The notes under the pieces were generated by a model, which was not told the origin of the DNA, did no database searches, and worked only from the letters and a program-made list of their open reading frames with translations. A stretch of DNA of 64,000 bases. Origin: Arthrobacter_B citreus (GTDB taxonomy: Bacteria > Actinomycetota > Actinomycetes > Actinomycetales > Micrococcaceae). The translations under genes and the position numbers were made by a program. The stretch lies in NCBI RefSeq assembly GCF_042429235.1, contig NZ_JBHMBA010000002.1; one strand, given 5' to 3'. Below, piece by piece: positions 29,998 to 39,090 of this stretch (within the stretch, counting starts at the first letter, position 1; each line of letters starts with the position of its first letter).

Positions 29998-30300
29998 ATG
30001 TACGTAGTGGTTAACACTCTGGAAGTTGGCCCAGAAACCGCCGAGGCTTTCGAAAAGGCCTTTATCGACAGCATGGCCAACCTTGAGGGCGTACCGGGTC
30101 TGGGCCGCAGTACGCTGATGCGTCCCGAGGGTAAGAGCAACACCTATCTTTCCACCATGGAGTTCGATTCCAAGGAAAGCTTTTTCGCATGGCTGAAGTC
30201 GGATTCCTTCAAAGCATCGCACTCGGACGATCAGGCGCCGGGAATGCAGGCACCCAACGCGGTTGCGTCCTACACCGTCATCAAGGACACCGCGGCTTAA
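29998..30300 (+). CDS. IsdG-type heme-degrading monooxygenase (ABM fold)
   Basis: A 100-residue ABM-fold protein. The catalytic triad of staphylococcal IsdG (Asn7, Trp67, His77) has equivalents here at N6, W65 and H75, the last two in FFAWLKSDSFKASH, which is close to the IsdG helix. Such enzymes bind heme in the cytoplasm and release iron. It has an AAAGGA ribosome site and its own promoter, so it is not part of the polysaccharide operon. No heme transporter is adjacent. Confidence 0.85.
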   Translation: MYVVVNTLEVGPETAEAFEKAFIDSMANLEGVPGLGRSTLMRPEGKSNTYLSTMEFDSKESFFAWLKSDSFKASHSDDQAPGMQAPNAVASYTVIKDTAA

Positions 30301-30343
30301 GGAAGCACGCTTGCCCGGTCCGGGCATCCCAGTTTCGGCTCCC

Positions 30344-30445
30344 GGCGTCTTGCTGAACCAGGTGCCTCACTGGACCAGGCACCTTACTGGACCCGGCGCC
30401 TTACTGGACCCGGCGCCTTACTGAATCAGGCACCTTACTGAATTA
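30344..30445. repeat. 17-bp tandem repeat, six copies
   Basis: Six head-to-tail 17-base units with consensus GGCGCCTTACTGGACCC and 2-6 differences per copy. The array ends exactly at the stop codon of the SDR gene (30446). The final codons of that gene resemble an inverted copy, so the transcript end of the SDR can fold into a hairpin with the nearest unit. Confidence 0.9.
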
Positions 30446-31177
30446 TCAGTCCAGTGAGACGCCGGTGTGCTTAGCCAGGGAAGCCAGCAGATCTTTCTGA
30501 AAAGCCGCATCATGCACTGCGGGATGCGGGCGCTGCGGCTTCCGGTGGAACCAGTACCGGCCGCTCTCCAGGGCTACGGGATCATCAGTAACGGCAAGCC
30601 ATGCCTGGGTGACGTCCGCGAGGTCCAGCTCATCCGTTGCCGAAGGGCCGCCCATTCTCGTTGGCACCCATCCGGGATCGACGGCGTGTGACAGGACGTC
30701 CGGCCACAGCCCCGCCACCGCGGCCATAAGCGTGGTGACGAACAGCTTCGAGTCGGAATAGGAGCGCGTCGCATGCATTCCGCTCCAGTCAACGCCGGCA
30801 AGGTCGGGCCTCCCGCTGCGGTGCATGCCGCTGCTGAGGTAGATCAGCCGCCCCGGGCGCTCCATCTCCGCGGTGAGGACATACGGGGCCACCACGTTGA
30901 CCGGCAGGACCAGCGGGCCGTCCATGGTGCCGGCGTTGTGGATCACCGCATCGAACCGTCCCAGCCCGTTGGCCTGCTGCGCCAGCTCCCGGACCTCGGT
31001 CAGATGGCTCAGGTCACCGAAAACGGTCCTGGCACCGCGGTCAACGAGGTCCTGGACCGCGCTCAGCCGCGCGGGCGTGCGGGCGTGGACAACGACGTCG
31101 TGCCCCTGGTCCATCAGCCGCTGGGCGGTGGCCCGCCCAATGCCGTCGGTGGATCCCGTCGCCAGAACACGTGTCAC
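30446..31177 (-). CDS. Short-chain dehydrogenase/reductase
   Basis: A 243-residue classical-type SDR. The cofactor turn is TGSTDGIGRA (residues 7-16), NAG is in IHNAGTM, and the active-site Ser and YxxxK are in LSSGMHRSG and YSDSKLF. The loop after the Rossmann second strand (HARTPARL) suggests NADP. GTG 31177 is the only start giving the full cofactor domain. Substrate unknown. Both ends of the gene are flanked by tandem repeats. Confidence 0.9.
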   Translation of the reverse strand: MTRVLATGSTDGIGRATAQRLMDQGHDVVVHARTPARLSAVQDLVDRGARTVFGDLSHLTEVRELAQQANGLGRFDAVIHNAGTMDGPLVLPVNVVAPYVLTAEMERPGRLIYLSSGMHRSGRPDLAGVDWSGMHATRSYSDSKLFVTTLMAAVAGLWPDVLSHAVDPGWVPTRMGGPSATDELDLADVTQAWLAVTDDPVALESGRYWFHRKPQRPHPAVHDAAFQKDLLASLAKHTGVSLD

Positions 31178-31232
31178 GATTTTCTTCCCCGTTCACTTTG
31201 CCGCTGCTCGCCGCAGCCATCCCACCGGAAGA

Positions 31233-31298
31233 CACCAGCACAGATACTGGCACCAGCACAGATACCAGTACAGATACTGGCACCAGCGCAGATACTTG
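31233..31298. repeat. Degenerate 12/18-bp tandem repeat
   Basis: Units built from ACCAGCACAGAT and ACTGGC alternate: two 18-base units, one truncated 12-base unit, and a final 18-base variant. It lies in the gap upstream of the SDR gene, likely in its promoter region. Confidence 0.85.
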
Positions 31299-31412
31299 GT
31301 AACAGACTAAGGCGTGTCCGGGGTTTCGTTCCCGGGAAAGAGCGTCGAGTACTGGCGCTGTGATGCCTTCCGCGCCCGGCGGGCCGGTTCACGTCACTCA
31401 GCCCCCCCCCTG

Positions 31413-31886
31413 TCAGCTCCCGCCGCAGAGCGCCTCGAAGGTGCCATGCAGCGGCCAAAACTGGGATAAGGGAACCGGCGTCCCGTTCAGGGCCGCCTCC
31501 AAATAGGACAAATGCGTAATCCACCCGGGTCCGTAGGAGTTCATGAGTCCGCCCAGCTCATGGTGCGCAAAGTCCATCCTGCTTCCCGCTTCTTCGGGAT
31601 GGAGCGTGATGGTGATCCGGGAATCGGGCTCGTCGGGGAATTCCCACGTCAGGCTCAGCCGATGCGGCGAATCCGCCTCCGTGACGATGCTGCGGGAGAT
31701 GTATCCCTCGCCGTGATCGACGACGAGGTTTCCGCCCGCTGTTACGTCCCATTCAGCGGGGCTTCCCAACCACAGGGAAACGGTCTCCCGGTCCTGGAAC
31801 CCGGACCAGACGGACTCCGGCGGAACGGCGAAGAACCAGGAGATGGCGAGGACGTCGTTGTCGGTTGATATGGAAGTCAGCGGCAT
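31413..31886 (-). CDS. SRPBCC (AHSA1/START-like) domain protein
   Basis: A 157-residue protein with the helix-grip fold of the AHSA1-like group: ISWFFAVPPESVWSGFQD at the N-terminus, LWLGSPAEWDVTAGGNLVVD in the first sheet, RLSLTWEFPDEPDS and a C-terminal helix with GWITHLSYLEAALNG. These bind hydrophobic ligands; no ligand can be named. No cysteine-metal motif and no fused domain are present. Transcribed toward the SDR gene. Confidence 0.88.
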   Translation of the reverse strand: MPLTSISTDNDVLAISWFFAVPPESVWSGFQDRETVSLWLGSPAEWDVTAGGNLVVDHGEGYISRSIVTEADSPHRLSLTWEFPDEPDSRITITLHPEEAGSRMDFAHHELGGLMNSYGPGWITHLSYLEAALNGTPVPLSQFWPLHGTFEALCGGS

Positions 31887-32052
31887 GGGTACGAAGCTAA
31901 CAGGCGCCGCCCAGCCGCTGTCGGATCCACCCCTTGAGATTCTGCGGTGAGTCGCTGAAGCCGCACGCTGGGCACAGCCCGGGAGCTGGCCCTCTGGAGG
32001 TCCTCAAGGTCGAACTGCGCGACCGCATCCTTGAGCGTGATCCGGCATCGGT

Positions 32053-32853
32053 TTACGAAGTCGAGGGCTGGGAACTGCCGGACATCCCGGCACGCCCGTA
32101 CCGCAGAAGCAGCGTGTCGCCGCCGCGGAGCACCTGCACCAGCGACAGCCGGTGGGGCGCCAGCTCGCGCGTTCCAGCTGTAATCCGGGTGGCGGTGCCT
32201 GCGGTCAGCAGCGGACTTACGGTCAGGCACAGCTCATCCACCAGGCCGGCGGCCTGGAAGGACCCAAAAAGCTGCGGTCCGCCCTCGCACAGGACACGGT
32301 GAAAACCACGGTCCGCCAGCGCACGGGCCGCCTGCTCCGGTTCCACTGTCCGCTCCCCCGCCACGACGACGTCGGCCACCCGCTCCAGCGCTGCCCGCCG
32401 TTCCTCCGGGGCGGTGGCCGCGGTGAGAAGCAACGGACGGACCGGAGCCTCCCGGAACAAGGCACTGTCCGGGTCCAGGTCCAGTGACCCGGAGACAATG
32501 GCCAGGGCGGGATGGGCAGTTCTGTCCTGTCCAACCCGCCACGATTGCCGGGACGGGGCCAGGAGCTCCCCGGAGTAGCCTTCGGCCCGCACCGTGCCAG
32601 CCCCCACCAGGATGACGTCAGCGGTTTGCCGGAGCAGCGCGAACACCCGGTTGTCCGCCCCGTCGCCAAGGCCTCCGGAACGGCCGTCCAGTGCTGCTGC
32701 CCCGTCGACGGAGGCCACAAAATTGAACCGAAACCGCGGCCCCTCGCCCCGAAGACACGGGAAATCCCAGGCATAGGCGTCGAGCAGCTCGTCGTCGCTG
32801 AGCTCAGCCCCGCAACCCGCAGCCGTAATGGCAGCGGCAACGGGCGCGGTCAT
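32053..32853 (-). CDS. RibD C-terminal (DHFR-like) pyrimidine reductase family protein
   Basis: A 266-residue reductase of the RibD C-terminal/DHFR-like fold without a deaminase domain. Features are FNFVASVDGAAALDGRSGGL (substrate loop), the VILVGAGTVRAEGY cofactor segment and LCEGGPQLFGSF. True RibD is present at 56042, so this copy is unlikely to be the riboflavin enzyme. It overlaps the FolP2-like gene by ATGA, which points to a shared pterin or folate-like pathway; that function is inference. Confidence 0.87.
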   Translation of the reverse strand: MTAPVAAAITAAGCGAELSDDELLDAYAWDFPCLRGEGPRFRFNFVASVDGAAALDGRSGGLGDGADNRVFALLRQTADVILVGAGTVRAEGYSGELLAPSRQSWRVGQDRTAHPALAIVSGSLDLDPDSALFREAPVRPLLLTAATAPEERRAALERVADVVVAGERTVEPEQAARALADRGFHRVLCEGGPQLFGSFQAAGLVDELCLTVSPLLTAGTATRITAGTRELAPHRLSLVQVLRGGDTLLLRYGRAGMSGSSQPSTS

Positions 32854-33845
32854 GGCCGCACGGCCGGTTCATTGACAGCGCCCATGTTGTGGCGGAGGTG
32901 CGCCGGCGCCCGCCACCCGAGGATGGCCTCGGTCATGCGGATGGCGCTCAGGGCCGCTGTTACGTTATGCATCCGCAGTATGCGGGCACCGTTCATGATG
33001 CTGACGACGCCGGCAGCGAGGGACCCTTCCACCCGTGCCGTTTTCGGTGCGTCCAGCGTCTCGCCAATGAAGTCCTTATTGGAGACGGCGGCCAGCACCG
33101 GATATCCGAGTGCCGCGATTTCGGCGAGCCGGCGGGTGAGCTCAAGGGAATGAAGGGTGTTCTTGTTCAGGTCATGGCCCGGATCAATGATGATCTTGTC
33201 CGCTGGCACGCCCAGTTCCTGGGCGTACTCGGCGCGCCCGCGCAGGAATTCCGCCACCTCAGCCACCACATCTGCATACTGCGGCCGGGGATAAACGGTG
33301 CGTGGCGCCGCGAGGCTGTGGGTGATCACCAAATGCACTCCAGCATCAGCGGCCACCCGGGCCAGATCCGGGTTGGACAGACCCGTGGTGTCATTGATGA
33401 CCGTGGCTCCGGCAAGGATGGCCGCTTCGGCCACGGCCGGCAGGAAAGTATCAGCGGAAATGATGACGTCGGAGTGATCCCTGACGGCTTGGATCACGGG
33501 AACCACCCGGGCCGCCTCCTCAGCGGCGTCCAGCGCGGGACCCGGGGCGAACGGAACACCACCGATATCCACCCAGTCCGCGCCGTCGTCGGCCGCCTTG
33601 ACCGCCGCCGCCACTGCCGCGTCGAGCGCAAAGGTGCGGCCGGCGTCGTAAAAGGAATCCGGGGTCCGGTTGATGACCGCCATCAGGGCAACCTGACGGC
33701 CAAAATCCATGGTGCGCTGCCCGATCCGATGGACCGGGTGCAGCAGCGGCGGCTCATAGGGGCCGTCCATTCGGACGGGAACCGGGAGACCTCCGGTGCC
33801 TTCCGGAGCGGTCTCCGCGTTTGGTGCCGCACTGTCCAGACTCAT
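32850..33845 (-). CDS. folP: Dihydropteroate synthase homologue, FolP2 type
   Basis: A 331-residue TIM-barrel pterin-binding protein. Motifs match mycobacterial FolP2 rather than true dihydropteroate synthase: MAVINRTPDSFYD in place of MGVLNVTPDSFSD, DIGGVPFAPG where FolP1 has DIGGESTRPG, DPGHDLNKNT where FolP1 has DPGxGFxK, and SNKDFIGETL. FolP2 of mycobacteria is reported to lack pteroate synthase activity, so pipelines calling this folP may be misleading. The first 45 residues are a variable extension. It overlaps the downstream reductase gene by four bases. Confidence 0.85.
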   Translation of the reverse strand: MSLDSAAPNAETAPEGTGGLPVPVRMDGPYEPPLLHPVHRIGQRTMDFGRQVALMAVINRTPDSFYDAGRTFALDAAVAAAVKAADDGADWVDIGGVPFAPGPALDAAEEAARVVPVIQAVRDHSDVIISADTFLPAVAEAAILAGATVINDTTGLSNPDLARVAADAGVHLVITHSLAAPRTVYPRPQYADVVAEVAEFLRGRAEYAQELGVPADKIIIDPGHDLNKNTLHSLELTRRLAEIAALGYPVLAAVSNKDFIGETLDAPKTARVEGSLAAGVVSIMNGARILRMHNVTAALSAIRMTEAILGWRAPAHLRHNMGAVNEPAVRP

Positions 33846-33895
33846 GATTGCATCTTACGTTGGAGGTCCGGCCCCTCTGACCCCGCCCCCGGCCA

Positions 33896-34201
33896 CTAGC
33901 TGTCTTCCACCTCCGAGAACAGGGCACGGAAAGTGGTCTCGGTACCTTTCAGCTGACCCATGAGGTCCGCGAACGGAGGCGTTGTGACCGCTGCTGAAGC
34001 GTCGTCATAACTCTCGAAGTACAGATCCAGCGTCCGGTGGGCGGGAGTGGGACTGCCATCCTCCTTCGGCCAGACCTTTCCCCCTTCGTACCGCTGAAGC
34101 TTCGGGAGCTGCTTGGCGCGCTCAGCGATGCCTTTGTAGGCGGCCTCAAAGGCATCGGGGTCTGACGGGTTGTCGATGACGAACGTGATCTTGGTGGGCA
34201 T
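33896..34201 (-). CDS. EthD family protein
   Basis: A 101-residue ferredoxin-like alpha/beta-barrel protein of the EthD group: PTKITFVIDNPSDPDAFEAAY, LPKLQRYEGGKVWP, LDLYFESYDDASAA and the terminal FADLMGQLKGTETTFRALF. I chose ATG 34201, nine bases after AAAGG; the ATG at 34210 overlaps that ribosome site. The function is generally unknown, with ether-degradation and polyketide-cyclase-like members. It stands alone. Confidence 0.85.
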   Translation of the reverse strand: MPTKITFVIDNPSDPDAFEAAYKGIAERAKQLPKLQRYEGGKVWPKEDGSPTPAHRTLDLYFESYDDASAAVTTPPFADLMGQLKGTETTFRALFSEVEDS

Positions 34202-34262
34202 GGTGCTCATCCTTTCGCGGGTTGGCGGTGGGAGAAGTCTCTAAGGTGCCGGGACCGATTGT

Positions 34263-34826
34263 CTACCGTTCGGAAGGTTCGGCCGCGGCAGCCTGTCCTG
34301 CGTCGGCTATCCAAGCCTCCAGATCCCGGGGACGCCGAAAGCTGATGACCGGCGGCATGTCAGGATCCGCCTTCATCGCCGCCAGCGACTTGCGCTTGGC
34401 GGCAAAGCTGCGGAAATGCCACACAATGATCGAGTGCCGGGACAGCACGAGACGCCAGGTCTCGGTGTTGCCGTTGCAGACGAGCTCCCCGGTGATGCAG
34501 CGGCGGACGGTCCTGCGCAGCAGACGGCCCAGCGACAGCCACCGCGGATAGTCCAGTGCGACGACCAGCTCGGCCCTGGCCAGCAGCAGGTCACCCACGG
34601 ACGACCAGGCGCTGTCCATCACCCACCGGTCCCCCGCGGCGATGGCTGCCGCTATCTTCCGCTGTTCCTCGACCGGACGCTTCCGCCATTCCGGAAGCCA
34701 GCCCAGGACGTCGTCGGCTGAGTGGAACGGCAGACCCACCGCCTGAGCGTAGGCACGGGCGGCGGATGTTTTTCCACTTCCGGTCACACCGTGGAAGAGG
34801 ACGCGCTGGGCGGAGTTGGCAGCCAT
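34263..34826 (-). CDS. P-loop kinase-like protein (adenylate kinase/topology modulator group)
   Basis: A 187-residue NTPase with a clear Walker A, LFHGVTGSGKTSAA (residues 10-23). The DDVLGWLPEWRKRP segment, the VALDYPRW strand (Walker B-like) and the Arg-rich RLLRRTVRRC lid match FlaR/topology-modulation-like adenylate-kinase relatives. The HSIIVWHFRSFAAKRK helix near residue 130 is also typical of that group. Substrate unknown. Confidence 0.87.
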   Translation of the reverse strand: MAANSAQRVLFHGVTGSGKTSAARAYAQAVGLPFHSADDVLGWLPEWRKRPVEEQRKIAAAIAAGDRWVMDSAWSSVGDLLLARAELVVALDYPRWLSLGRLLRRTVRRCITGELVCNGNTETWRLVLSRHSIIVWHFRSFAAKRKSLAAMKADPDMPPVISFRRPRDLEAWIADAGQAAAAEPSER

Positions 34827-35090
34827 GGCTTTAATCTATCGCCGCGTGGGAACGGCTGGGTTCAACGGATTTCCGGCCCCGGGTTTCACCCGGGAATGCC
34901 CGACGGCGGGCGGCGGATCTGGAGGCGGATCTGGGGGCAGGGCGGCGGCGCCGCTTTTGGGTTTCAGCACACAGTAGAGGCTGGCCACGCACCAGTCCGA
35001 AATAGTGGACAGTGCTGATACGCAGTACACGGCTGTGCAACACCGGCCGGAGGTGCCAGCATTAGGCAACGCCCGGCAGGAGGATCCCAG

Positions 35091-36476
35091 ATGGCAGGTG
35101 CGGATGCCGGCCCGGCCGGTCACGGAAGACTTTTGGCCGTAGCCGTCCTGGCATCCTTTGTGGCGTTCCTGGACGGCTCCATCGTCACAGTGGCCCTGCC
35201 CTCCATCAGCGCGGATCTGGGCGGCGGACTGTCCACTCAGCAGTGGACCGTGAACGCCTACCTGCTCACGCTGGGCACCCTGATCCTGCTGGCGGGGTCC
35301 CTCTCGGATTCCTTCGGACGGCTGAGGATCCTCCGCATCGGGCTGATCGGGTTTGCCGCCGCATCTGTTGCCTGCGCCCTGGCCTGGAACCCCGGCTTCC
35401 TGATCCTGGCCCGCGCCGTCCAGGGAACGACAGCGGCACTCCTGGTGCCGAGCTCACTGGCCCTGATCACGACGGCGTACCGGGAGCCGGGACTGTCCCG
35501 CGCCATTGGCCGGTGGACCGCATGGACCGGAACAGCCGCCATCATTGGTCCACTGCTGGGCGGTGTCCTGGTGGACTTAGTCAGCTGGCGGCTGATCTTC
35601 GCAGTGAATGTGCTGCCGGTGGCTCTCACTTTGTTCCTGATGGCGGGGATGCAGGACCGTCAGGCGCAGCGGAAAGCCGCCCTCGATCTGCCCGGGGCGC
35701 TGCTGGCCGTCGCGGGACTCGCCGGACCGGTGTATGCCCTGATCGAACAGGACCGCCTCGGCTGGTCCCATCCCGCCGTCGCCGTTCCCCTCGCTGCGGG
35801 GTTCCTGGCGCTCGGGCTCTTCGTTCTCCGCGAGTCCCGCGCGCCCGCACCCATGATGCCGCTGTCCCTGTTCCGCGCCCGCAACTTCCGCTACGGAAAC
35901 CTGGTAACCGCAGCCGCCTATGCGGGCATCTCGCTGGGGACATTTTCGGTCACCGTCTTTATCCAGGAAACGGGTGGATTTTCCGCTACGGAGGCCGGAC
36001 TTGCCGCTCTTCCCCTGCCGGTGGTGATGCTGCTGCTCGCGGCACAGTTTGGAAAGCTGGCCGGCCTTTACGGACCCCGGCTGTTCATGACTGCGGGACC
36101 GCTTATTTGCGGCGCGGGTTTCGCGCTCATGCTCGCGGTGAGCCCGACGCTGGACTTCCTCACACAGATGCTGCCCGGCCTGCTGGTGTTCAGCGTGGGG
36201 CTGGCAGTCATGGTGGCCCCGCTAACCTCGGCCGTCCTTGGTTCGCTTCGCCCGGAGGAGGCCGGGATCGGTTCGGCGGTCAACAACGCCGTATCGCGGG
36301 TGGCCGGTCTGGTGGCAATTGCCATGGCCGGCACGATTTCCGGCGGGTCCCTGGATTTCCCCGGCTTTCACCGCACCGTGCTGGCCACGGCAGTTTTGTT
36401 CGCCGCCGCGGGACTCATCGCGTTCGTCGGGATCCGCACCCAGCCCAGCCAGGTCAGCGGTGCAGATGCTCCCTGA
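35091..36476 (+). CDS. DHA2-type MFS multidrug exporter
   Basis: A 461-residue exporter with 14 predicted membrane spans, as in the EmrB/QacA group. The first span contains FVAFLDGSIVTVALPSI, a hallmark of DHA2 transporters, and the loop 2-3 motif is GSLSDSFGRLRILRIG. Span 5 motif C is GRWTAWTGTAAIIGPLLGG. An AGGAGG ribosome site precedes ATG 35091. Its 3' end overlaps the convergent UvrA2-like gene by 23 bases. Such exporters remove cationic drugs or secondary metabolites by proton antiport. Confidence 0.92.
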   Translation: MAGADAGPAGHGRLLAVAVLASFVAFLDGSIVTVALPSISADLGGGLSTQQWTVNAYLLTLGTLILLAGSLSDSFGRLRILRIGLIGFAAASVACALAWNPGFLILARAVQGTTAALLVPSSLALITTAYREPGLSRAIGRWTAWTGTAAIIGPLLGGVLVDLVSWRLIFAVNVLPVALTLFLMAGMQDRQAQRKAALDLPGALLAVAGLAGPVYALIEQDRLGWSHPAVAVPLAAGFLALGLFVLRESRAPAPMMPLSLFRARNFRYGNLVTAAAYAGISLGTFSVTVFIQETGGFSATEAGLAALPLPVVMLLLAAQFGKLAGLYGPRLFMTAGPLICGAGFALMLAVSPTLDFLTQMLPGLLVFSVGLAVMVAPLTSAVLGSLRPEEAGIGSAVNNAVSRVAGLVAIAMAGTISGGSLDFPGFHRTVLATAVLFAAAGLIAFVGIRTQPSQVSGADAP

Positions 36477-38982
36477 GATAGCGGCCGGTGCTGCTGGCAG
36501 GATTCCCGGCGACGTCGTCGGGCGTACCGGTCGCGATAATCCGCCCGCCGGCCGCACCCCCGCCCGGACCCACGTCAATGACGTGATCGGCATTGGCGAT
36601 CAGGTCCAGGTCATGTTCGATCACCACAATCGTGGCTCCCTTGGCCAGGAGCCGGTCCAGCACGCCGATCAGCACCCGGGTGTCCAGGGGGTGCAGCCCG
36701 ACAGTGGGTTCATCCAGGACAAACAGCGTGCCGGACTGGTCCCGGCCCAGTTCCCCGGCGAGCTTGAGGCGTTGGGCTTCCCCGCCGGAGAGGGCCGGAG
36801 TGTCCTCCCCCAGGGTCAGGTACCCAAGTCCAAGGTCGATGAGGGTCTGCAGTTTCCGGCGTGCCTTGGGCAGCGCGGCCAGGGCCTCCCGCGCTTCGCG
36901 CACGGTCAGGGCGAGCAGTCCCGGCAGCGGGAAATCTCCTTTCGCTGTGGGGAGGACGACGGCGTCGGCTGCCGGGGCGTAGCGCGACCCGCCACAGTCG
37001 GGGCAGGGGATGTCGACGTCGGGCAGGAACTGCACGTCCAGGACCACCTGCCCCGTTCCCTCGCAGCGCGGGCAGCGCAGGGATCCGGTGTTGTAGGAGA
37101 AGTCGCCCGCCTTCAGCCGGCGCTCCTTCGCGGTTTCGGTGGCAGCATAGGCCCGGCGCAGGTCATCCAGGATGCCGGAGTAGGTGGCAACCGTGGAGCG
37201 GATGTTCACTCCGATGGGCGTTGCATCCACCACATCCACCCGGGACAGGCCGGCGGGATCAACCGACAGCACGTGTGCCGGCAGTGCCGTGTCGTGTTCC
37301 ACCGCTTTAATGGCCGGCACGAGGCTTTCCAGGACGAGAGTGGTTTTCCCCGATCCAGACATACCAGTGACCGCGGTGAGCCGCCCTTTCGGGATGACGA
37401 CGTCGAGGGAGTGGACGGTGTGCAGCTGAGATGTCGCCAGGTGGATGGCGCCGAGGTCGAAGAGACTCCCGCCGCCGGCGCGTTTGCGCACCAGAACGTC
37501 CGTGGCGTTGCCGCCAAGGAAGGGGGCAATCAATGAACCCGGAGTGGCCGTCACCTGGGCTATGGTGCCTTGGGCGATGATGGACCCGCCCTCGGCTCCG
37601 GAGCCGGGACCCAGTTCGATCATCCAGTCCGCTTCGCGCAGCACCTGCACGTCGTGGTCGACCAGCACCACTGAGTTTCCGCCGTCGAGCAGATCACGCA
37701 TCACCCCGAGTAGCCCGTCCACATTGACGGGATGAAGGCCGATGGAGGGCTCGTCGAGGACGTACAGCACCCCGGTGGTTTCATTGCGCACCGCCCGGGC
37801 CAGCTGCACCCGCTGCCGCTCCCCCGTGGACAGGGTAGAGCCGGCCCGGTCCAGGCTGAGGTAACCCAGGCCCAGCTGGATGAGGCGGCGGGCCATGTCC
37901 TCGAACTGCGTAATAAGCATGCGTGCCATGGAGCGCATGTCCCCGGGCAGCCGGCCAGGAATTGTTGGCACCCAGGCGAGCGCCTCATCCAGCGTTTTTG
38001 CCGACGCTTCCGCCAGATTGATGCCGTCCAGCTGTGTCCCGAGTGCCTTTGGCGAAAGCCGTGTGCCGCCGCAGGCGGGGCATGTCTGCGCAATGGTGAA
38101 GCGCGAAACGCGCGCCAGGCCCTTCTCGCTCGTGGCGTTGTTCAGAGCTTCCCGCACCGCCAGGCGGGCATTGCGGTAGGTGAAGTTCAGCTCGAAGAGT
38201 TTGCCGCTCTTTGATGGCACGCTGATGTGCCGCTTTTCCTCCGGCCCCTCCATCACGATGTGCTTCTCCTCCGCCGTGAGCTCGGAGTACTGCACATCGG
38301 TCCGCACGCCGAATTCCGCCACGACCTGCGGCATGACCGTCAGTCCGAACATGCCCCAGGGCGCCACCGCGCCGTCGTTAATGGTTTTGGAGGGGTCCGG
38401 GACCAGGGCGGCGTCGTTCACATCGCGGACGGTGCCGGTGCCCCCGCACCTGGGACAGGCGCCGTCGGAATTGAAGGCCAGGGACTCAGCGCCGGGCGGA
38501 CGGAACGCCGCGCCGCACTCGGGGCATACCAGCTCCCTGTCGGCGGCAACGTCGATGGTCGGGGGCAGCCGGTGGCCGTTGGGACACAAATGCGAGCCGA
38601 GCCGGGAGAACATCACGCGCAGCACGTTCAGCAACTCGGTGGACGTACCGAAGGTGGAGCGGACCCCCGGCACCCCGGGCCGCTGGCGCAGGGCGAGTGC
38701 GGCGGGAACATGGCAGACGGAATCCACCGATGCACGGGCGGCGTGCGACATCCGGCGGCGGGTATAGGTGGAGAGCGCCTCAATGTACCGGCGCGACCCC
38801 TCGGCATACAGCACACCCATGGCGAGTGAGGACTTCCCGGACCCGGACACCCCCGCGACGGCCACCAGCCGATCAAGGGGGACGTCGGCGTCGATCTCCT
38901 TCAGGTTGTGGACCCGGGCTCCGCGGATCTGAACCGCACCCGGTGCATGAGTGCGTTCTCGGACGGGCGTTGGTTCGACCAT
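36454..38982 (-). CDS. UvrA2-like ABC-ATPase (excinuclease A paralogue)
   Basis: An 842-residue tandem ABC protein of the UvrA family. Walker A motifs are GVSGSGKSS (44-52) and GMSGSGKTT (about 537-545); signature motifs are STGERQRVQLARA (about 380) and LSGGEAQRLKLAGE (about 727); zinc-finger cysteines occur in CPRCGGTG and CPRCEGTG. It is about 110 residues shorter than canonical UvrA, consistent with class II UvrA, which lacks the UvrB-binding region. Class II members are linked to resistance against DNA-binding drugs. ATG 38982 has AGGGAGA upstream. Confidence 0.9.
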   Translation of the reverse strand: MVEPTPVRERTHAPGAVQIRGARVHNLKEIDADVPLDRLVAVAGVSGSGKSSLAMGVLYAEGSRRYIEALSTYTRRRMSHAARASVDSVCHVPAALALRQRPGVPGVRSTFGTSTELLNVLRVMFSRLGSHLCPNGHRLPPTIDVAADRELVCPECGAAFRPPGAESLAFNSDGACPRCGGTGTVRDVNDAALVPDPSKTINDGAVAPWGMFGLTVMPQVVAEFGVRTDVQYSELTAEEKHIVMEGPEEKRHISVPSKSGKLFELNFTYRNARLAVREALNNATSEKGLARVSRFTIAQTCPACGGTRLSPKALGTQLDGINLAEASAKTLDEALAWVPTIPGRLPGDMRSMARMLITQFEDMARRLIQLGLGYLSLDRAGSTLSTGERQRVQLARAVRNETTGVLYVLDEPSIGLHPVNVDGLLGVMRDLLDGGNSVVLVDHDVQVLREADWMIELGPGSGAEGGSIIAQGTIAQVTATPGSLIAPFLGGNATDVLVRKRAGGGSLFDLGAIHLATSQLHTVHSLDVVIPKGRLTAVTGMSGSGKTTLVLESLVPAIKAVEHDTALPAHVLSVDPAGLSRVDVVDATPIGVNIRSTVATYSGILDDLRRAYAATETAKERRLKAGDFSYNTGSLRCPRCEGTGQVVLDVQFLPDVDIPCPDCGGSRYAPAADAVVLPTAKGDFPLPGLLALTVREAREALAALPKARRKLQTLIDLGLGYLTLGEDTPALSGGEAQRLKLAGELGRDQSGTLFVLDEPTVGLHPLDTRVLIGVLDRLLAKGATIVVIEHDLDLIANADHVIDVGPGGGAAGGRIIATGTPDDVAGNPASSTGRYLREHLHR

Positions 38983-39090
38983 GGATTCTCCCTGCTGCCT
39001 CATGCCTCATGCCGCGGCGAACGGCACCGGGGCGTGTTTCCACGCTACCCCGGGGTTTGAGGGGACGCCCGCGGTATATCCTCTTTTGCC

